This document shows positions 18,480-26,821 of a stretch of 64,000 nucleotides of DNA, in pieces (the first letter of the stretch is position 1; each line of letters opens with the position of its first letter). A model generated the notes under the pieces. It was not told the origin of the DNA. It made no database searches and saw only the letters and a list, made by a program, of their open reading frames with translations. The DNA is from Candidatus Krumholzibacteriia bacterium (GTDB lineage: Bacteria; Krumholzibacteriota; Krumholzibacteriia; WVZY01; JAKEHA01): NCBI GenBank assembly GCA_029865265.1, contig JAOUHG010000001.1, positions 219,213-283,212 on the forward strand. The letters are read 5' to 3'. Both the position numbers and the translations under genes were made by a program.

Positions 18480-19499
18480 ATGAAGCCCGATCGCGCACTC
18501 AAGTGGTTGTCTGACAACAGTCTCGGTGACTTTTCGCCCGCGCCGGCGGGCGCGCCCACCGACGACTCCGAGCTCCTCGACGCCTACTCCAGCGCCGTGG
18601 TGGATGTGGTGGAGCGGGTGGGACCGTCGGTGGTGAGCATCCGCGTGGTCGCCGCCGGGCGCCGCGGGGCGTCGGGCGAGGCCGCCGGGTCCGGCTTCGT
18701 GGTCGCACCCGACGGGTTCGTGGTAACCAACCACCACGTGGTGGACGGCGCGAATGACGTCACCGTCGTGTTCACCGACGGGCACGAAGCGGCGGCGCGC
18801 GTGGAGGGGAGCGATCCATCCACCGACCTGGCCCTCTTGCGCGTGCTCGAGGGCGGGCTCTCACCGGTTCGCATCGGTTCGTCCGAGCAGTTGCGCGTGG
18901 GACAACTGGTCATCGCCATCGGCAACCCGCTCGGCTTTCAGAGCACCGTTTCCACCGGTGTCGTTTCCGCGCTCGGGCGCAACCTGCGCGGCCGTACCGG
19001 ACGGCTCATCGAGAACGTGATCCAGACCGACGTGGCCTTGAACCCCGGCAACTCGGGCGGCCCGCTGGTCGACAGCCGCGGATCGGTGGTGGGTGTCAAC
19101 ACGGCGATGATCCGCATGGCGCAGGGACTGTGCTTCGCCATTCCCTCCACGACAATGACCTGGGTGGTGGGCGAACTCATGACGAAGGGGCGCGTGCGGC
19201 GCGCGGTGCTGGGCGTCGTGGCGGAAACGCGTCCGGTGAACCGGCGCGTGCAGCGCAGCTTCGATCTCGACCGGCCCACCGCGGTGCGCGTGTCCTCGGT
19301 GCGCGCGCGCGGGCCCGCCGAACGCGCGGGCGTCCGCGCAGACGATCTCATCGTCGCCATCGACGGCGCCGGCATGAGCACCGTCGACGACCTGCAGCGC
19401 ATCCTCTCCCGGGCGACGCCGGGCACACCACTCGTGCTCACCGTGCTCCGCAACGGCGGCCACCGCCACGACCTCGACGTCACCCCCGTGGAAGACTAG
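18480..19499 (+). CDS. HtrA/DegP-type serine protease with one PDZ domain, no signal peptide
   Basis: 339 residues. The chymotrypsin-fold triad is intact: His in VTNHHVVDG (about 84), Asp in STDLALLR (about 115) and Ser in ALNPGNSGGPLVDS (about 194). A single C-terminal PDZ domain covers about 245-335 (RARGPAERAGVRADDLIVAIDG). The ATG at 18480 follows GGAGGC; a start at 18468 is possible. The N-terminus (MKPDRALKWLSDNSLGD) has no signal peptide or membrane anchor, which is unusual because HtrA proteins usually act in the envelope. It follows phoU by 51 bases in the same direction and may be read from the pho transcript. Confidence 0.88.
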   Translation: MKPDRALKWLSDNSLGDFSPAPAGAPTDDSELLDAYSSAVVDVVERVGPSVVSIRVVAAGRRGASGEAAGSGFVVAPDGFVVTNHHVVDGANDVTVVFTDGHEAAARVEGSDPSTDLALLRVLEGGLSPVRIGSSEQLRVGQLVIAIGNPLGFQSTVSTGVVSALGRNLRGRTGRLIENVIQTDVALNPGNSGGPLVDSRGSVVGVNTAMIRMAQGLCFAIPSTTMTWVVGELMTKGRVRRAVLGVVAETRPVNRRVQRSFDLDRPTAVRVSSVRARGPAERAGVRADDLIVAIDGAGMSTVDDLQRILSRATPGTPLVLTVLRNGGHRHDLDVTPVED

Positions 19500-19700
19500 A
19501 GCATCCCCTGCCGTGCAAATTGAAACGATTCGCGTCCGCGGGCGGCGCGGTCGCGCGGACACATCCTTATCGCATTAAGAACCAATAGCTTGCAGCGCCC
19601 GGCGGGCGCAAGCGGGGGCACGTTCCTTGCAGCCCGCCGCGCGGGGAGCGGCCCGCGCATTTCCGCGCGTCGGTGAGACAACCCGGGGACGGTTTCATCC
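19500..19700 (+). other. Non-coding stretch upstream of the PilT-type gene
   Basis: About 200 bp with no convincing gene. It holds GC-rich inverted repeats (GTCCGCG near 19535 with CGCGGAC near 19554; a stem around 19588-19613). There is no clear promoter hexamer pair or T-run. Confidence 0.4.
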
Positions 19701-20795
19701 ATGGCCAAGATAGACGCCTTTCTTCGCATCATGCAGGAGCACTGCGCCTCCGATCTGCACATCGGCACCGGTTTCGAGCCGATGCTGCGCATCAACGGGG
19801 TGCTGGAGAAGACCAACCACCGCGCGCTGACCGAGGACGAGACCAAGGTGCTCGTGTACGAACTGCTGTCCGACGCCCAGGTGGAGCTGCTGGAGAAGAA
19901 CGGCGAGCTCGACTGCGCCTACACGCTGCCCAACGTGGCGCGGTTCCGTATCAACGTGTTTCGCAAGCACCCCGGTGTTGCGGCCACGTTCCGGATCATC
20001 CCGCACAACATTCCCACGCTTGAGTCGCTGGGATTTCCAGACGTCATCAAGAAGATGCTCAAGTCGCGCAGCGGCCTGATTCTGGTGACCGGGCCCACCA
20101 ACTCGGGCAAGTCCACCACGCTGGCCGCCATGGTGGATTATCTCAACGACTACATGAACTACCACATGATCACGCTGGAAGATCCCCTGGAGTTCATCCA
20201 CGAAAACAAGAACTCGCTCATCAACCAGCGCCAGATCGGCGAGCACAGCCAGTCGTTCGCGGCCGCGTTGCGCGGTGCCTTGCGCGAAGATCCCAACGTG
20301 ATCCTGGTGGGAGAGATGCGCGACCTGGAAACCATTTCACTCGCGCTCACCGCGGCCGAACTGGGCCTGCTGGTGATGGGCACCTTGCACACCAAGTCCG
20401 CCGCGCAGACCATCAGCCGCGTTGCCGATGCGTTCCCGGTGGACCAGCAGCCCGCCATGCGGCTGACACTCTCCGAGGTGCTGGTGGGCATCTGCTCGCA
20501 GCAGTTGCTGCGCCGCGCCGACGGCAACGGCCGCATTGCGGCCTTCGAGATCATGGTGGGCACCCACGCGGTGCGCAACCTGATCCGCGAGGGCAAGAGC
20601 CACCTGGTGCCCAACGTCATCATGACCGCCAGGAAGGAAGGCATGCAGATGCTGGACCAGCACCTGCGCGAACTGGTCACGCAGAAGATCGTCACCGCCG
20701 AAGAGGCGGCGCGGTTCGCCGCCGATCCGGCGGGCATGCTGGCCGGCGCGCCCAAGCAGGCCAAGCTGGTCACGGTGGACGCCGAGATGGTATGA
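19701..20795 (+). CDS. PilT/PilU-type twitching-motility ATPase
   Basis: 364 residues. The N-terminal PAS-like domain contains ASDLHIGTGFEPMLRINGVL. The RecA-like domain has Walker A GPTNSGKST (about 131-139; Asn replaces the usual Gly), an Asp box, Walker B NVILVGEMRD and the His box GTLHTKSAAQTISR. This is the retraction-ATPase family that depolymerises type IV pili. AIRNLIREGK, the PilT C-terminal hallmark, is present as AVRNLIREGK. No other pilus genes are nearby; the only partner is the overlapping DUF4388 gene. PilT and PilU cannot be told apart from sequence alone. Confidence 0.88.
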   Translation: MAKIDAFLRIMQEHCASDLHIGTGFEPMLRINGVLEKTNHRALTEDETKVLVYELLSDAQVELLEKNGELDCAYTLPNVARFRINVFRKHPGVAATFRIIPHNIPTLESLGFPDVIKKMLKSRSGLILVTGPTNSGKSTTLAAMVDYLNDYMNYHMITLEDPLEFIHENKNSLINQRQIGEHSQSFAAALRGALREDPNVILVGEMRDLETISLALTAAELGLLVMGTLHTKSAAQTISRVADAFPVDQQPAMRLTLSEVLVGICSQQLLRRADGNGRIAAFEIMVGTHAVRNLIREGKSHLVPNVIMTARKEGMQMLDQHLRELVTQKIVTAEEAARFAADPAGMLAGAPKQAKLVTVDAEMV

Positions 20796-22429
20796 CGCGA
20801 CGCACCAGCAAGCCCTCCGACGAAGCCCGACCCCGCATCGAACTGCCGGAGCTGTTTGCCGCCGACGAGGTGGCGGATCGCGGCGACACGCCCGACGCGT
20901 CCGATGCGCCCCGCGAGCGCCTCGCGCTCATCGTGTCCGGTTCGGCGGCGCTGCGCAACTACCTCACGCCCATTCTGCGCCGCGAGGGCTGCCGCTCCAT
21001 TGTGGTGAGCTGTCGCGAAGAACTTGAGCACGCGCTGGCCGGCGAACCGGTGGACCACATTCTGGTGGCGCAGGAGATGCTGGAAGAGTTCTCCACCTGG
21101 GCGTCGGGCGGCGGGCTCACGACCTACGGGGCGGAAATCAGCGTGCTCAACTCGGTCATGTCGAGTCTGCTCGACAACCCGGTGCCGTACGGCAGCATGG
21201 TGCGCTCGGTGTTTTCCGCGGTGCAGATGATTGCCGGCGAGGCCACCGCCGCCGAGGTGATGGCGCCGCACGCGTTGATCGCGCGCGACGTGCGCGAACT
21301 GGCGCGCTCGGTGGGCCTGCGCCGCCTGGCCTCCGACGGAACCCAGATTGCGGCCTGGCTGCTCGCCCCCCGCGAGGGCGAGGCCGCCGCGCCGGACTTT
21401 GCGCGCGCGCTGTCGCTGGCGCGGCAGCTCAACTTCCCCTGGCCCCTGGATGCGCTGGTCAACAAGGCGGCGCTGTTGCACCTGGGCGACGAGAAGCCGG
21501 GCAAGACGGAGGCCGCGCGTTCGGAACTGGACCTGGCCGCGCAGATACTCGCGCTGGCGTGGCAACGCCACATGCTGTCGGCGGGCGCCGACCCCATGGA
21601 GCAACCGCGCGACGTCAAGGGCGCCCTGCGCGCGGTGAGCGGACGGCTGGCGTCGCTCGACATCGTGGAGGCGTACATCCGCCTCATCGAGGGCGGCACC
21701 GCCGCCATCGACGCCATGGAGCGGTTGGACGTGATCGTGGTGACGGCGTCGCGCGATCGCGCGCGCGAAATCGGCACACGCTTTGGCGGCCTGGGCATCC
21801 ACGTCACCCACATGAAGGCGCTGGCGGAGGCCGCCGCGGCGTGCGAAACCTCGCCGCCGGTGGCGGTCATCGTGGACTTCGCCACCCTGGGCGTGGACGC
21901 GGCCCGTTCCAGCGTCATCCTGCGCCTGGTGCCGGATCTGCTGGTCTACGCGCTGGTGGACTCCGGCGAGGCGTCTTTCACGCTCGACCTGATCGACGCC
22001 GGTTTCGACGACGTGCTGGTGCCGCCGCACGACTTCGGTGTGGTGGCGGCTCGCGTGGTGCGGGCGGTACGCGCGCGCGAACGCGGGCGCTCCGGCAGCG
22101 CGCCCGGTTTCCGCGGCACGTTCTCGGCGCTGTCGTTCGTGGACCTGGTGCAGAGCCTCTCGCAGAGCCGCAAGTCGGTGCGCCTGGACGTGTGGCGGGG
22201 TGAAGACGAGAAGGCCACCCTCTTCATGGAGGACGGCCGCCTGTGCCACGCGCGCTCCGACGGGCTGGAGGGGGTGGAGGCGGTCTACCGCGTGATCGCG
22301 TGGGGGGACGAAGGCGCCTTCGCGGTGGAGGTGGTCTCCGAGTTCCCGCCCGTCAACGTGCAGGAGTCCACCGAAGGCGTCCTCATGGAGGGCTGCCGCC
22401 TCTACGACGAAAGTCACGCCACCCCGTAA
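20792..22429 (+). CDS. DUF4388-domain protein with receiver-like regions
   Basis: 545 residues, overlapping the PilT-type gene by ATGA. The C-terminus (about 435-530: GTFSALSFVDLVQSLSQSRK, then MEDGRLCHARSDGLEGVEAVY) is a DUF4388 (PATAN-like) domain, common in gliding or motility regulators of delta-proteobacteria and cyanobacteria. Two segments (about 45-100 and 310-400) look like degenerate receiver folds without a clear phosphoacceptor. Coupling with PilT suggests a role in controlling pilus retraction or surface motility. Confidence 0.7.
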   Translation: MTRRTSKPSDEARPRIELPELFAADEVADRGDTPDASDAPRERLALIVSGSAALRNYLTPILRREGCRSIVVSCREELEHALAGEPVDHILVAQEMLEEFSTWASGGGLTTYGAEISVLNSVMSSLLDNPVPYGSMVRSVFSAVQMIAGEATAAEVMAPHALIARDVRELARSVGLRRLASDGTQIAAWLLAPREGEAAAPDFARALSLARQLNFPWPLDALVNKAALLHLGDEKPGKTEAARSELDLAAQILALAWQRHMLSAGADPMEQPRDVKGALRAVSGRLASLDIVEAYIRLIEGGTAAIDAMERLDVIVVTASRDRAREIGTRFGGLGIHVTHMKALAEAAAACETSPPVAVIVDFATLGVDAARSSVILRLVPDLLVYALVDSGEASFTLDLIDAGFDDVLVPPHDFGVVAARVVRAVRARERGRSGSAPGFRGTFSALSFVDLVQSLSQSRKSVRLDVWRGEDEKATLFMEDGRLCHARSDGLEGVEAVYRVIAWGDEGAFAVEVVSEFPPVNVQESTEGVLMEGCRLYDESHATP

Positions 22430-22471
22430 GCCGCGGTTTCTACCGCGCGTCGCCTGCGCTATACTGCCGGG

Positions 22472-23239
22472 ATGCACATCCTCGCAGCGGGCGGACTCGT
22501 CTTCGCCGCCGGAATCTTCTTCGGCGTGTTCGGAGCGGGCGGCTCCATCCTCCTCGTCCCCATTCTCGTCTACTTTCTGGGCCTCCCGGTGAAGATGGCG
22601 CTGGGGATGTCCCTGCTCATTCTGGTACTCACCGGCGGCACGGCCACACTGGCGCACGCGCGCTCGCGCAACGTGAGCTGGAAGATCGGCCTGCGCTGGG
22701 CGGCGGTCGGCATCGTGGGATCGTACCTCGGCGGGCGGGTGGCGGAACTGGTACCCGAGACCGTGCTGCTCACCATTTTTGCCATCGTGGTGGTGACGGC
22801 GTCGGTGGCCATGATAAAACGGCGTTCGCCCGAGGCGGCCCGCGTGCCGGTGACGCACATCGATCTTCCCAGAGTCATCGTGGTGGCGTTCACGCTGGGG
22901 TTCTTCACCGGGCTCATCGGTGTGGGCGGTGGCTTCCTGCTGGTGCCCGCGCTGGTGCTGGTGTGCGGTGTGGACGTGAAGCTCGCCATCGGCACCTCGC
23001 TGCTGGTGATCACCATCAATTCGCTGGGCGGCTTCATCGGGTTCGCGGCCCACGAATCGTTTCCCGCCGGGCTGACCGCAACCGTGGCCGCGTTTACCGC
23101 GGCGGGCGCATTCATCGGCGAGCGGCTGGGCAAGCCGCTCCCGTCGCACCGGTTGCGGCCCGCGTTCGGGGTGTTTCTGCTCCTGGTCGGCACCGCCATG
23201 GCGGTGCAAAACCTCATCGAGCTCATCGGCGCCCGCTAG
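22472..23239 (+). CDS. TauE/SafE-family membrane permease
   Basis: 255 residues with eight predicted membrane helices in two repeats. Each repeat starts with a glycine-rich motif (FFGVFGAGGSILLVP near 12-26 and TGLIGVGGGFLLVPAL near 150-165), which is the signature of the TauE/SafE (DUF81) anion exporters. It is probably an inner-membrane carrier for a sulfur-containing or organic anion; the substrate is unknown. It starts 42 bases after the DUF4388 gene. Confidence 0.82.
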   Translation: MHILAAGGLVFAAGIFFGVFGAGGSILLVPILVYFLGLPVKMALGMSLLILVLTGGTATLAHARSRNVSWKIGLRWAAVGIVGSYLGGRVAELVPETVLLTIFAIVVVTASVAMIKRRSPEAARVPVTHIDLPRVIVVAFTLGFFTGLIGVGGGFLLVPALVLVCGVDVKLAIGTSLLVITINSLGGFIGFAAHESFPAGLTATVAAFTAAGAFIGERLGKPLPSHRLRPAFGVFLLLVGTAMAVQNLIELIGAR

Positions 23240-23274
23240 GGCGGGCGCGGAAAGTCCATAAAGGAGACAACAAC

Positions 23275-24462
23275 ATGTTCGACCTGAAAGCCATTCAAAG
23301 CGCGCTCACTGAACTGGGCCTGGACGCATGGCTCTTCTACGACTTCCGCGGCAACAACACGCTGGCGCTGCGCATCCTCGACCTGGACGGAAAGGGAATG
23401 GCGTCGCGCCGCTTCTTCTACCTGGTGCCGGCAAAGGGAACGCCGAAGAAACTCGTGCACCGCATCGAGTCCGGCACACTCGATCACCTGCCCGGTGAGA
23501 AGAAGGTCTATTTGCTGTGGCAGGAACTGGAGGCGGGCGTGAAGGAACTGGTAGCACCGTTCAAACGCGTGGCCATGGAGTACTCGCCGAAGAACGCCAT
23601 CCCCTACGTGTCGCAGGTGGACGGCGGCACCATCGAACTGGTGAAGAGCACCCGCGTCTCGCTGGAATCCTCCGGCGACCTCATCCAGTTGTTCGAGGCC
23701 ACCTGGGACGAGGAGCAGTGGAAGATGCACCTCGAGGCCGACGCGCACAACGACGCCGCCTTCGAGCTGGCGTGGAAGATGATGGCCGACGGTGTGCGCG
23801 CCGGCAAACCCGTCAGCGAGGTGGGCGTGCAGGCGGCCATCATGGAGCACTTCAAGCGCCACGGCATGACCACCTATCACCCGCCCATCGTGGGCGTGGG
23901 GCCGCACGCCGGCGATCCCCACTACGAACCGGTTCCCATGAAGGACAGCCAGATCCGCGAGGGCGACCTGGTGCTGGTGGACCTGTGGGCCAAGATGGAC
24001 CGCCCGCGCGGGGTCTACAGCGACATCACCCGCATGGGCTTCATGGGCAAGACCGTGCCCGACGAGTACACGAAAGTCTTCAACATCGTCCGCGACGCGC
24101 GCGATGCGGCGGTGGACTGTGTGAAACGCGCGTTCAAGGAGAAGCGCCCGCTGCACGGCTGGGAAGTGGACGACGCGTCGCGCAATGTCATCCAGAAGGC
24201 GGGCTACGGCGAGTACTTCGTGCACCGCACCGGGCACAGCATCGGCCAGGAGACGCACGGCAACGGCGCCAACATGGACAACCTGGAGACGCACGACGAG
24301 CGCCTTATCATGAAACGCACCTGCTTCTCGGTGGAGCCGGGCATCTACCTGCCGGAGTTCGGGGTGCGACTGGAAGTGGACGTGTTCGTGGACGGGGACG
24401 GAGAGGTCCACGTGACCGGTGGTCCGCAGAGCGAAGTGCTTCCCATCCTCGCGAAGTACTAG
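23275..24462 (+). CDS. M24-family metallopeptidase (Xaa-Pro aminopeptidase-like)
   Basis: 395 residues from ATG 23275 with AAGGAGA. The N-terminal creatinase-like domain is about 1-160. The pita-bread catalytic domain has the five ligands: Asp in LVDLWAKM, Asp in YSDITRMGF, His in HRTGHSIGQETHG, Glu in FSVEPGIYLPEFG and Glu in VRLEVDVFV. It is expected to be a cytoplasmic di-metal exopeptidase that removes the residue before proline. Confidence 0.87.
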   Translation: MFDLKAIQSALTELGLDAWLFYDFRGNNTLALRILDLDGKGMASRRFFYLVPAKGTPKKLVHRIESGTLDHLPGEKKVYLLWQELEAGVKELVAPFKRVAMEYSPKNAIPYVSQVDGGTIELVKSTRVSLESSGDLIQLFEATWDEEQWKMHLEADAHNDAAFELAWKMMADGVRAGKPVSEVGVQAAIMEHFKRHGMTTYHPPIVGVGPHAGDPHYEPVPMKDSQIREGDLVLVDLWAKMDRPRGVYSDITRMGFMGKTVPDEYTKVFNIVRDARDAAVDCVKRAFKEKRPLHGWEVDDASRNVIQKAGYGEYFVHRTGHSIGQETHGNGANMDNLETHDERLIMKRTCFSVEPGIYLPEFGVRLEVDVFVDGDGEVHVTGGPQSEVLPILAKY

Positions 24463-24479
24463 AAAAAGGAGGCGGTCAC

Positions 24480-25019
24480 GTGAAGGCGAGTCTGTTCATA
24501 TCCGTCGTTATCGTGCTGTCGTTCGCCAGTGTGGCGCGCGCGGAACCGCGCGAGCTGCCCTACGGTGCGTTTGCGTTCGACGTCACCCTGTCGCTGCCGG
24601 GAACACCGGACGAGATCTTCGGCGCCATCACCGGCGACATCAGCGGCTGGTGGGACCATTCGTTTTCGGGCAACCCCGCCAAGTTCTACGTGGAGCCCAT
24701 CGTGGGCGGCGGCTTCTACGAGTACTTCGACGACAAGGGCAACGGCGTGCGCCACGCGGTGGTGACGTACGTGGACCGTCCCAAGATCCTGCGCATGGAG
24801 GGGCCGCTGGGGCTCGCCGGCAACGCCTTCATGGGCGTGTACACGTACAACTTCGAACCGGTGGGCGCGGACTCCACCCAACTCACGCTGCAGGTGCAGG
24901 CGGCGGGCCACGTGGAACCGGGCTGGGCCGCGGTGGTGGAGAAGGTGTGGCGGCATTTCCTGATCGAGCGCTTCAAGCCCTACATCGAACTGGGCGTGCA
25001 CCGGAGCAGGAAGCCATGA
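24480..25019 (+). CDS. Exported SRPBCC (START-like) domain protein
   Basis: 179 residues from GTG 24480 with AAAGGAGG upstream. A signal peptide (LFISVVIVLSFASVARA) is followed by a Bet v1/AHSA1-like fold (FDVTLSLPGTPDEIFGAITGDISGWW, EPIVGGGFYEYFD). Most SRPBCC proteins are cytoplasmic, so the export signal is unusual. Ligand unknown. It is co-transcribed with the M24 gene (17-bp gap) and overlaps the DinB gene by ATGA. Confidence 0.75.
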   Translation: MKASLFISVVIVLSFASVARAEPRELPYGAFAFDVTLSLPGTPDEIFGAITGDISGWWDHSFSGNPAKFYVEPIVGGGFYEYFDDKGNGVRHAVVTYVDRPKILRMEGPLGLAGNAFMGVYTYNFEPVGADSTQLTLQVQAAGHVEPGWAAVVEKVWRHFLIERFKPYIELGVHRSRKP

Positions 25020-25537
25020 GTGCGCCGGATGTGGCGGCGGTTGCGCGGCGGCTGGTGGCGAGCGCGGATGCGCTGACGGCGCTGGTGGAAGACGTGGACG
25101 GCGATGAGTCGCGCTGGAAGCTCACGCCGGAGAAGTGGTCCATCAACGACATCTTCGGGCACCTGATTGACGAGGAGCGCCACGACTTCCGTCAGCGCGT
25201 GCAGATTCTGCTGGAGGATCCCACGCGGCCGTGGCCGCCCATCGACCCCGAGGGCTGGGTTCGCGAGAAGAACTTCAACGCGCGCGCGCTGTCCGATTTG
25301 ACCGGCGAGTTCCTCGCCGAGCGCCAGCGTTCGGTGGCGTGGCTGGTGACGCAGGGCAGCGCCAACTGGGACCAGGCGTGCACCCACCCCACCGCGGGCG
25401 TGCTGTCGGCGTGGGGGCTGCTGCACAACTGGGCCGCGCACGACCTGCTGCACGTCCGTCAGATTGTGGCGGTTCGCTATGCACGCCTCGCCGTGAAGAC
25501 CGCACCCGCCACGCTCGACTACGCGGGCCGCTGGTAG
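25016..25537 (+). CDS. DinB-family protein
   Basis: 173 residues forming a four-helix bundle. The three His ligands of the DinB/YfiT metal site are suggested by FGHLIDEE, and HDLLHVRQI near the C-terminus. Members are often thiol-dependent transferases acting on low-molecular-weight thiols or toxic electrophiles; no substrate can be named here. It overlaps the SRPBCC gene and lies 14 bases before the methyltransferase gene. Confidence 0.78.
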   Translation: MSAPDVAAVARRLVASADALTALVEDVDGDESRWKLTPEKWSINDIFGHLIDEERHDFRQRVQILLEDPTRPWPPIDPEGWVREKNFNARALSDLTGEFLAERQRSVAWLVTQGSANWDQACTHPTAGVLSAWGLLHNWAAHDLLHVRQIVAVRYARLAVKTAPATLDYAGRW

Positions 25538-25551
25538 ACGCGCGGCGCCAG

Positions 25552-26718
25552 ATGTACGACTACCAGCAGGACGCGCGCTACTTTGCGCAGGTGCCCGACG
25601 GCGGCGAAGAAGTCGCCTCCGCGGAGCTGCTGGCGCTGGGCGCCGACGAGGTAACACCCGGCTACCGTGGCATCTACTTTGCCGCGCAGCGCGAGGCGTT
25701 GTATCGCATCACCTACTCCGCACTCACCGTCAACCGCGTGCTCGCTCCCCTGTCGCACTTCAGCTGCCATACAACCGAGTATCTCTACAAGCGCGCGCAG
25801 TCCATCGACTGGTCGCAATTCATCGCCAACCACAACACCTTCGCCGTTTTCGCAACCATCTCCAACAGCGCCATCCGTCATTCGCAGTACGCGGCACTCA
25901 CCGTGAAGGACGCCGTGGTCGACCAGTTCCGCGACAAGACCGGCGCGCGCCCCAGCATCGACCCCACCCGGCCCGACGTGTGGATCAACCTCTACCTGCA
26001 CGCAAACCGCGCGGTGATAGGCCTCGACGTTTCCGGCGGCAGCATGCACCGCAGAGGATACCGTGTGGACAAAGTGGAGGCGCCCATGCAGGAAACCGTG
26101 GCCGCCATCCTGATCGCCATGACGGGTTGGGACGGCGAGACACCGCTGGTGGACCCCATGTGCGGTTCGGGGACGCTCTTGTGCGAGGCTTTAATGAGAC
26201 ACTGCCGCGTTCCCGCCGGGTTCCTGCGCGAACGCATGGGGTTTGAATTCCTGCCCGACCACGACGCCGCACTGTGGAGAAAGATGCGCGGGGAAATCGA
26301 CGCGGCGGTGCGCGGGCTTCCCGAGGGGCTCATCCGCGGCGGCGACGCCGACCCCGCCGCGGTGCGCGCGGCGCGCGCCAACCTCTCGCGCCTGCCGGGC
26401 GGGCGGGGGGTACGGGTGGAGCGGCGGCGCTTCGAGGACATCGAGCGCATCGAGGGGGAGACCATCGTGTGCAACCCGCCCTACGGGCTGCGCATCGGAC
26501 GCCGCGACGCCATGCCCGAGTTCATCGGCGCCTTCGGTGACTTCCTCAAGCGGCGCTGCGCGGGTTCGGCGGCGTTCGTGTACTTCGGCAACCGCGAGCT
26601 CGTCAAGTCGGTGGGCCTGCGCCCCGCGTGGAAGAAGCCGCTGGCCAATGGCGGACTCGATGGTCGTCTTCTCCGTTTCGACCTCTTCGCGGGGCCGCGC
26701 AAGCAGCAGAACCCCTGA
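25552..26718 (+). CDS. THUMP-domain RNA methyltransferase (RlmL N-terminal-like)
   Basis: 388 residues. The THUMP domain is at about 45-165 (RNA binding). The Rossmann methyltransferase contains DPMCGSGTLLCEALM (motif I), GGDADPAAVRAARANL (motif II) and the catalytic CNPPYGLRIG (motif IV). The whole matches the N-terminal half of RlmL, which makes m2G2445 in 23S rRNA. The longer frame upstream overlaps the DinB gene and is rejected. A tRNA guanine N2 methyltransferase is the alternative. Confidence 0.85.
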   Translation: MYDYQQDARYFAQVPDGGEEVASAELLALGADEVTPGYRGIYFAAQREALYRITYSALTVNRVLAPLSHFSCHTTEYLYKRAQSIDWSQFIANHNTFAVFATISNSAIRHSQYAALTVKDAVVDQFRDKTGARPSIDPTRPDVWINLYLHANRAVIGLDVSGGSMHRRGYRVDKVEAPMQETVAAILIAMTGWDGETPLVDPMCGSGTLLCEALMRHCRVPAGFLRERMGFEFLPDHDAALWRKMRGEIDAAVRGLPEGLIRGGDADPAAVRAARANLSRLPGGRGVRVERRRFEDIERIEGETIVCNPPYGLRIGRRDAMPEFIGAFGDFLKRRCAGSAAFVYFGNRELVKSVGLRPAWKKPLANGGLDGRLLRFDLFAGPRKQQNP

Positions 26719-26821
26719 CGCCGCGGGTTGCGCTGCCGGTGCGACCTGTGAGAAAATAGTCTCCGAATCGTCCCCCACCTTGTTTGTCTGGGTCCACCCT
26801 CGAAACCGTCAGGAGGCCGCC

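Noticed and set aside
20159-23209. 1016-residue open frame on the minus strand
   Set aside because: It is antisense to the PilT-type, DUF4388 and TauE genes and has the low-complexity His/Arg/Gly composition of GC-rich antisense shadows.
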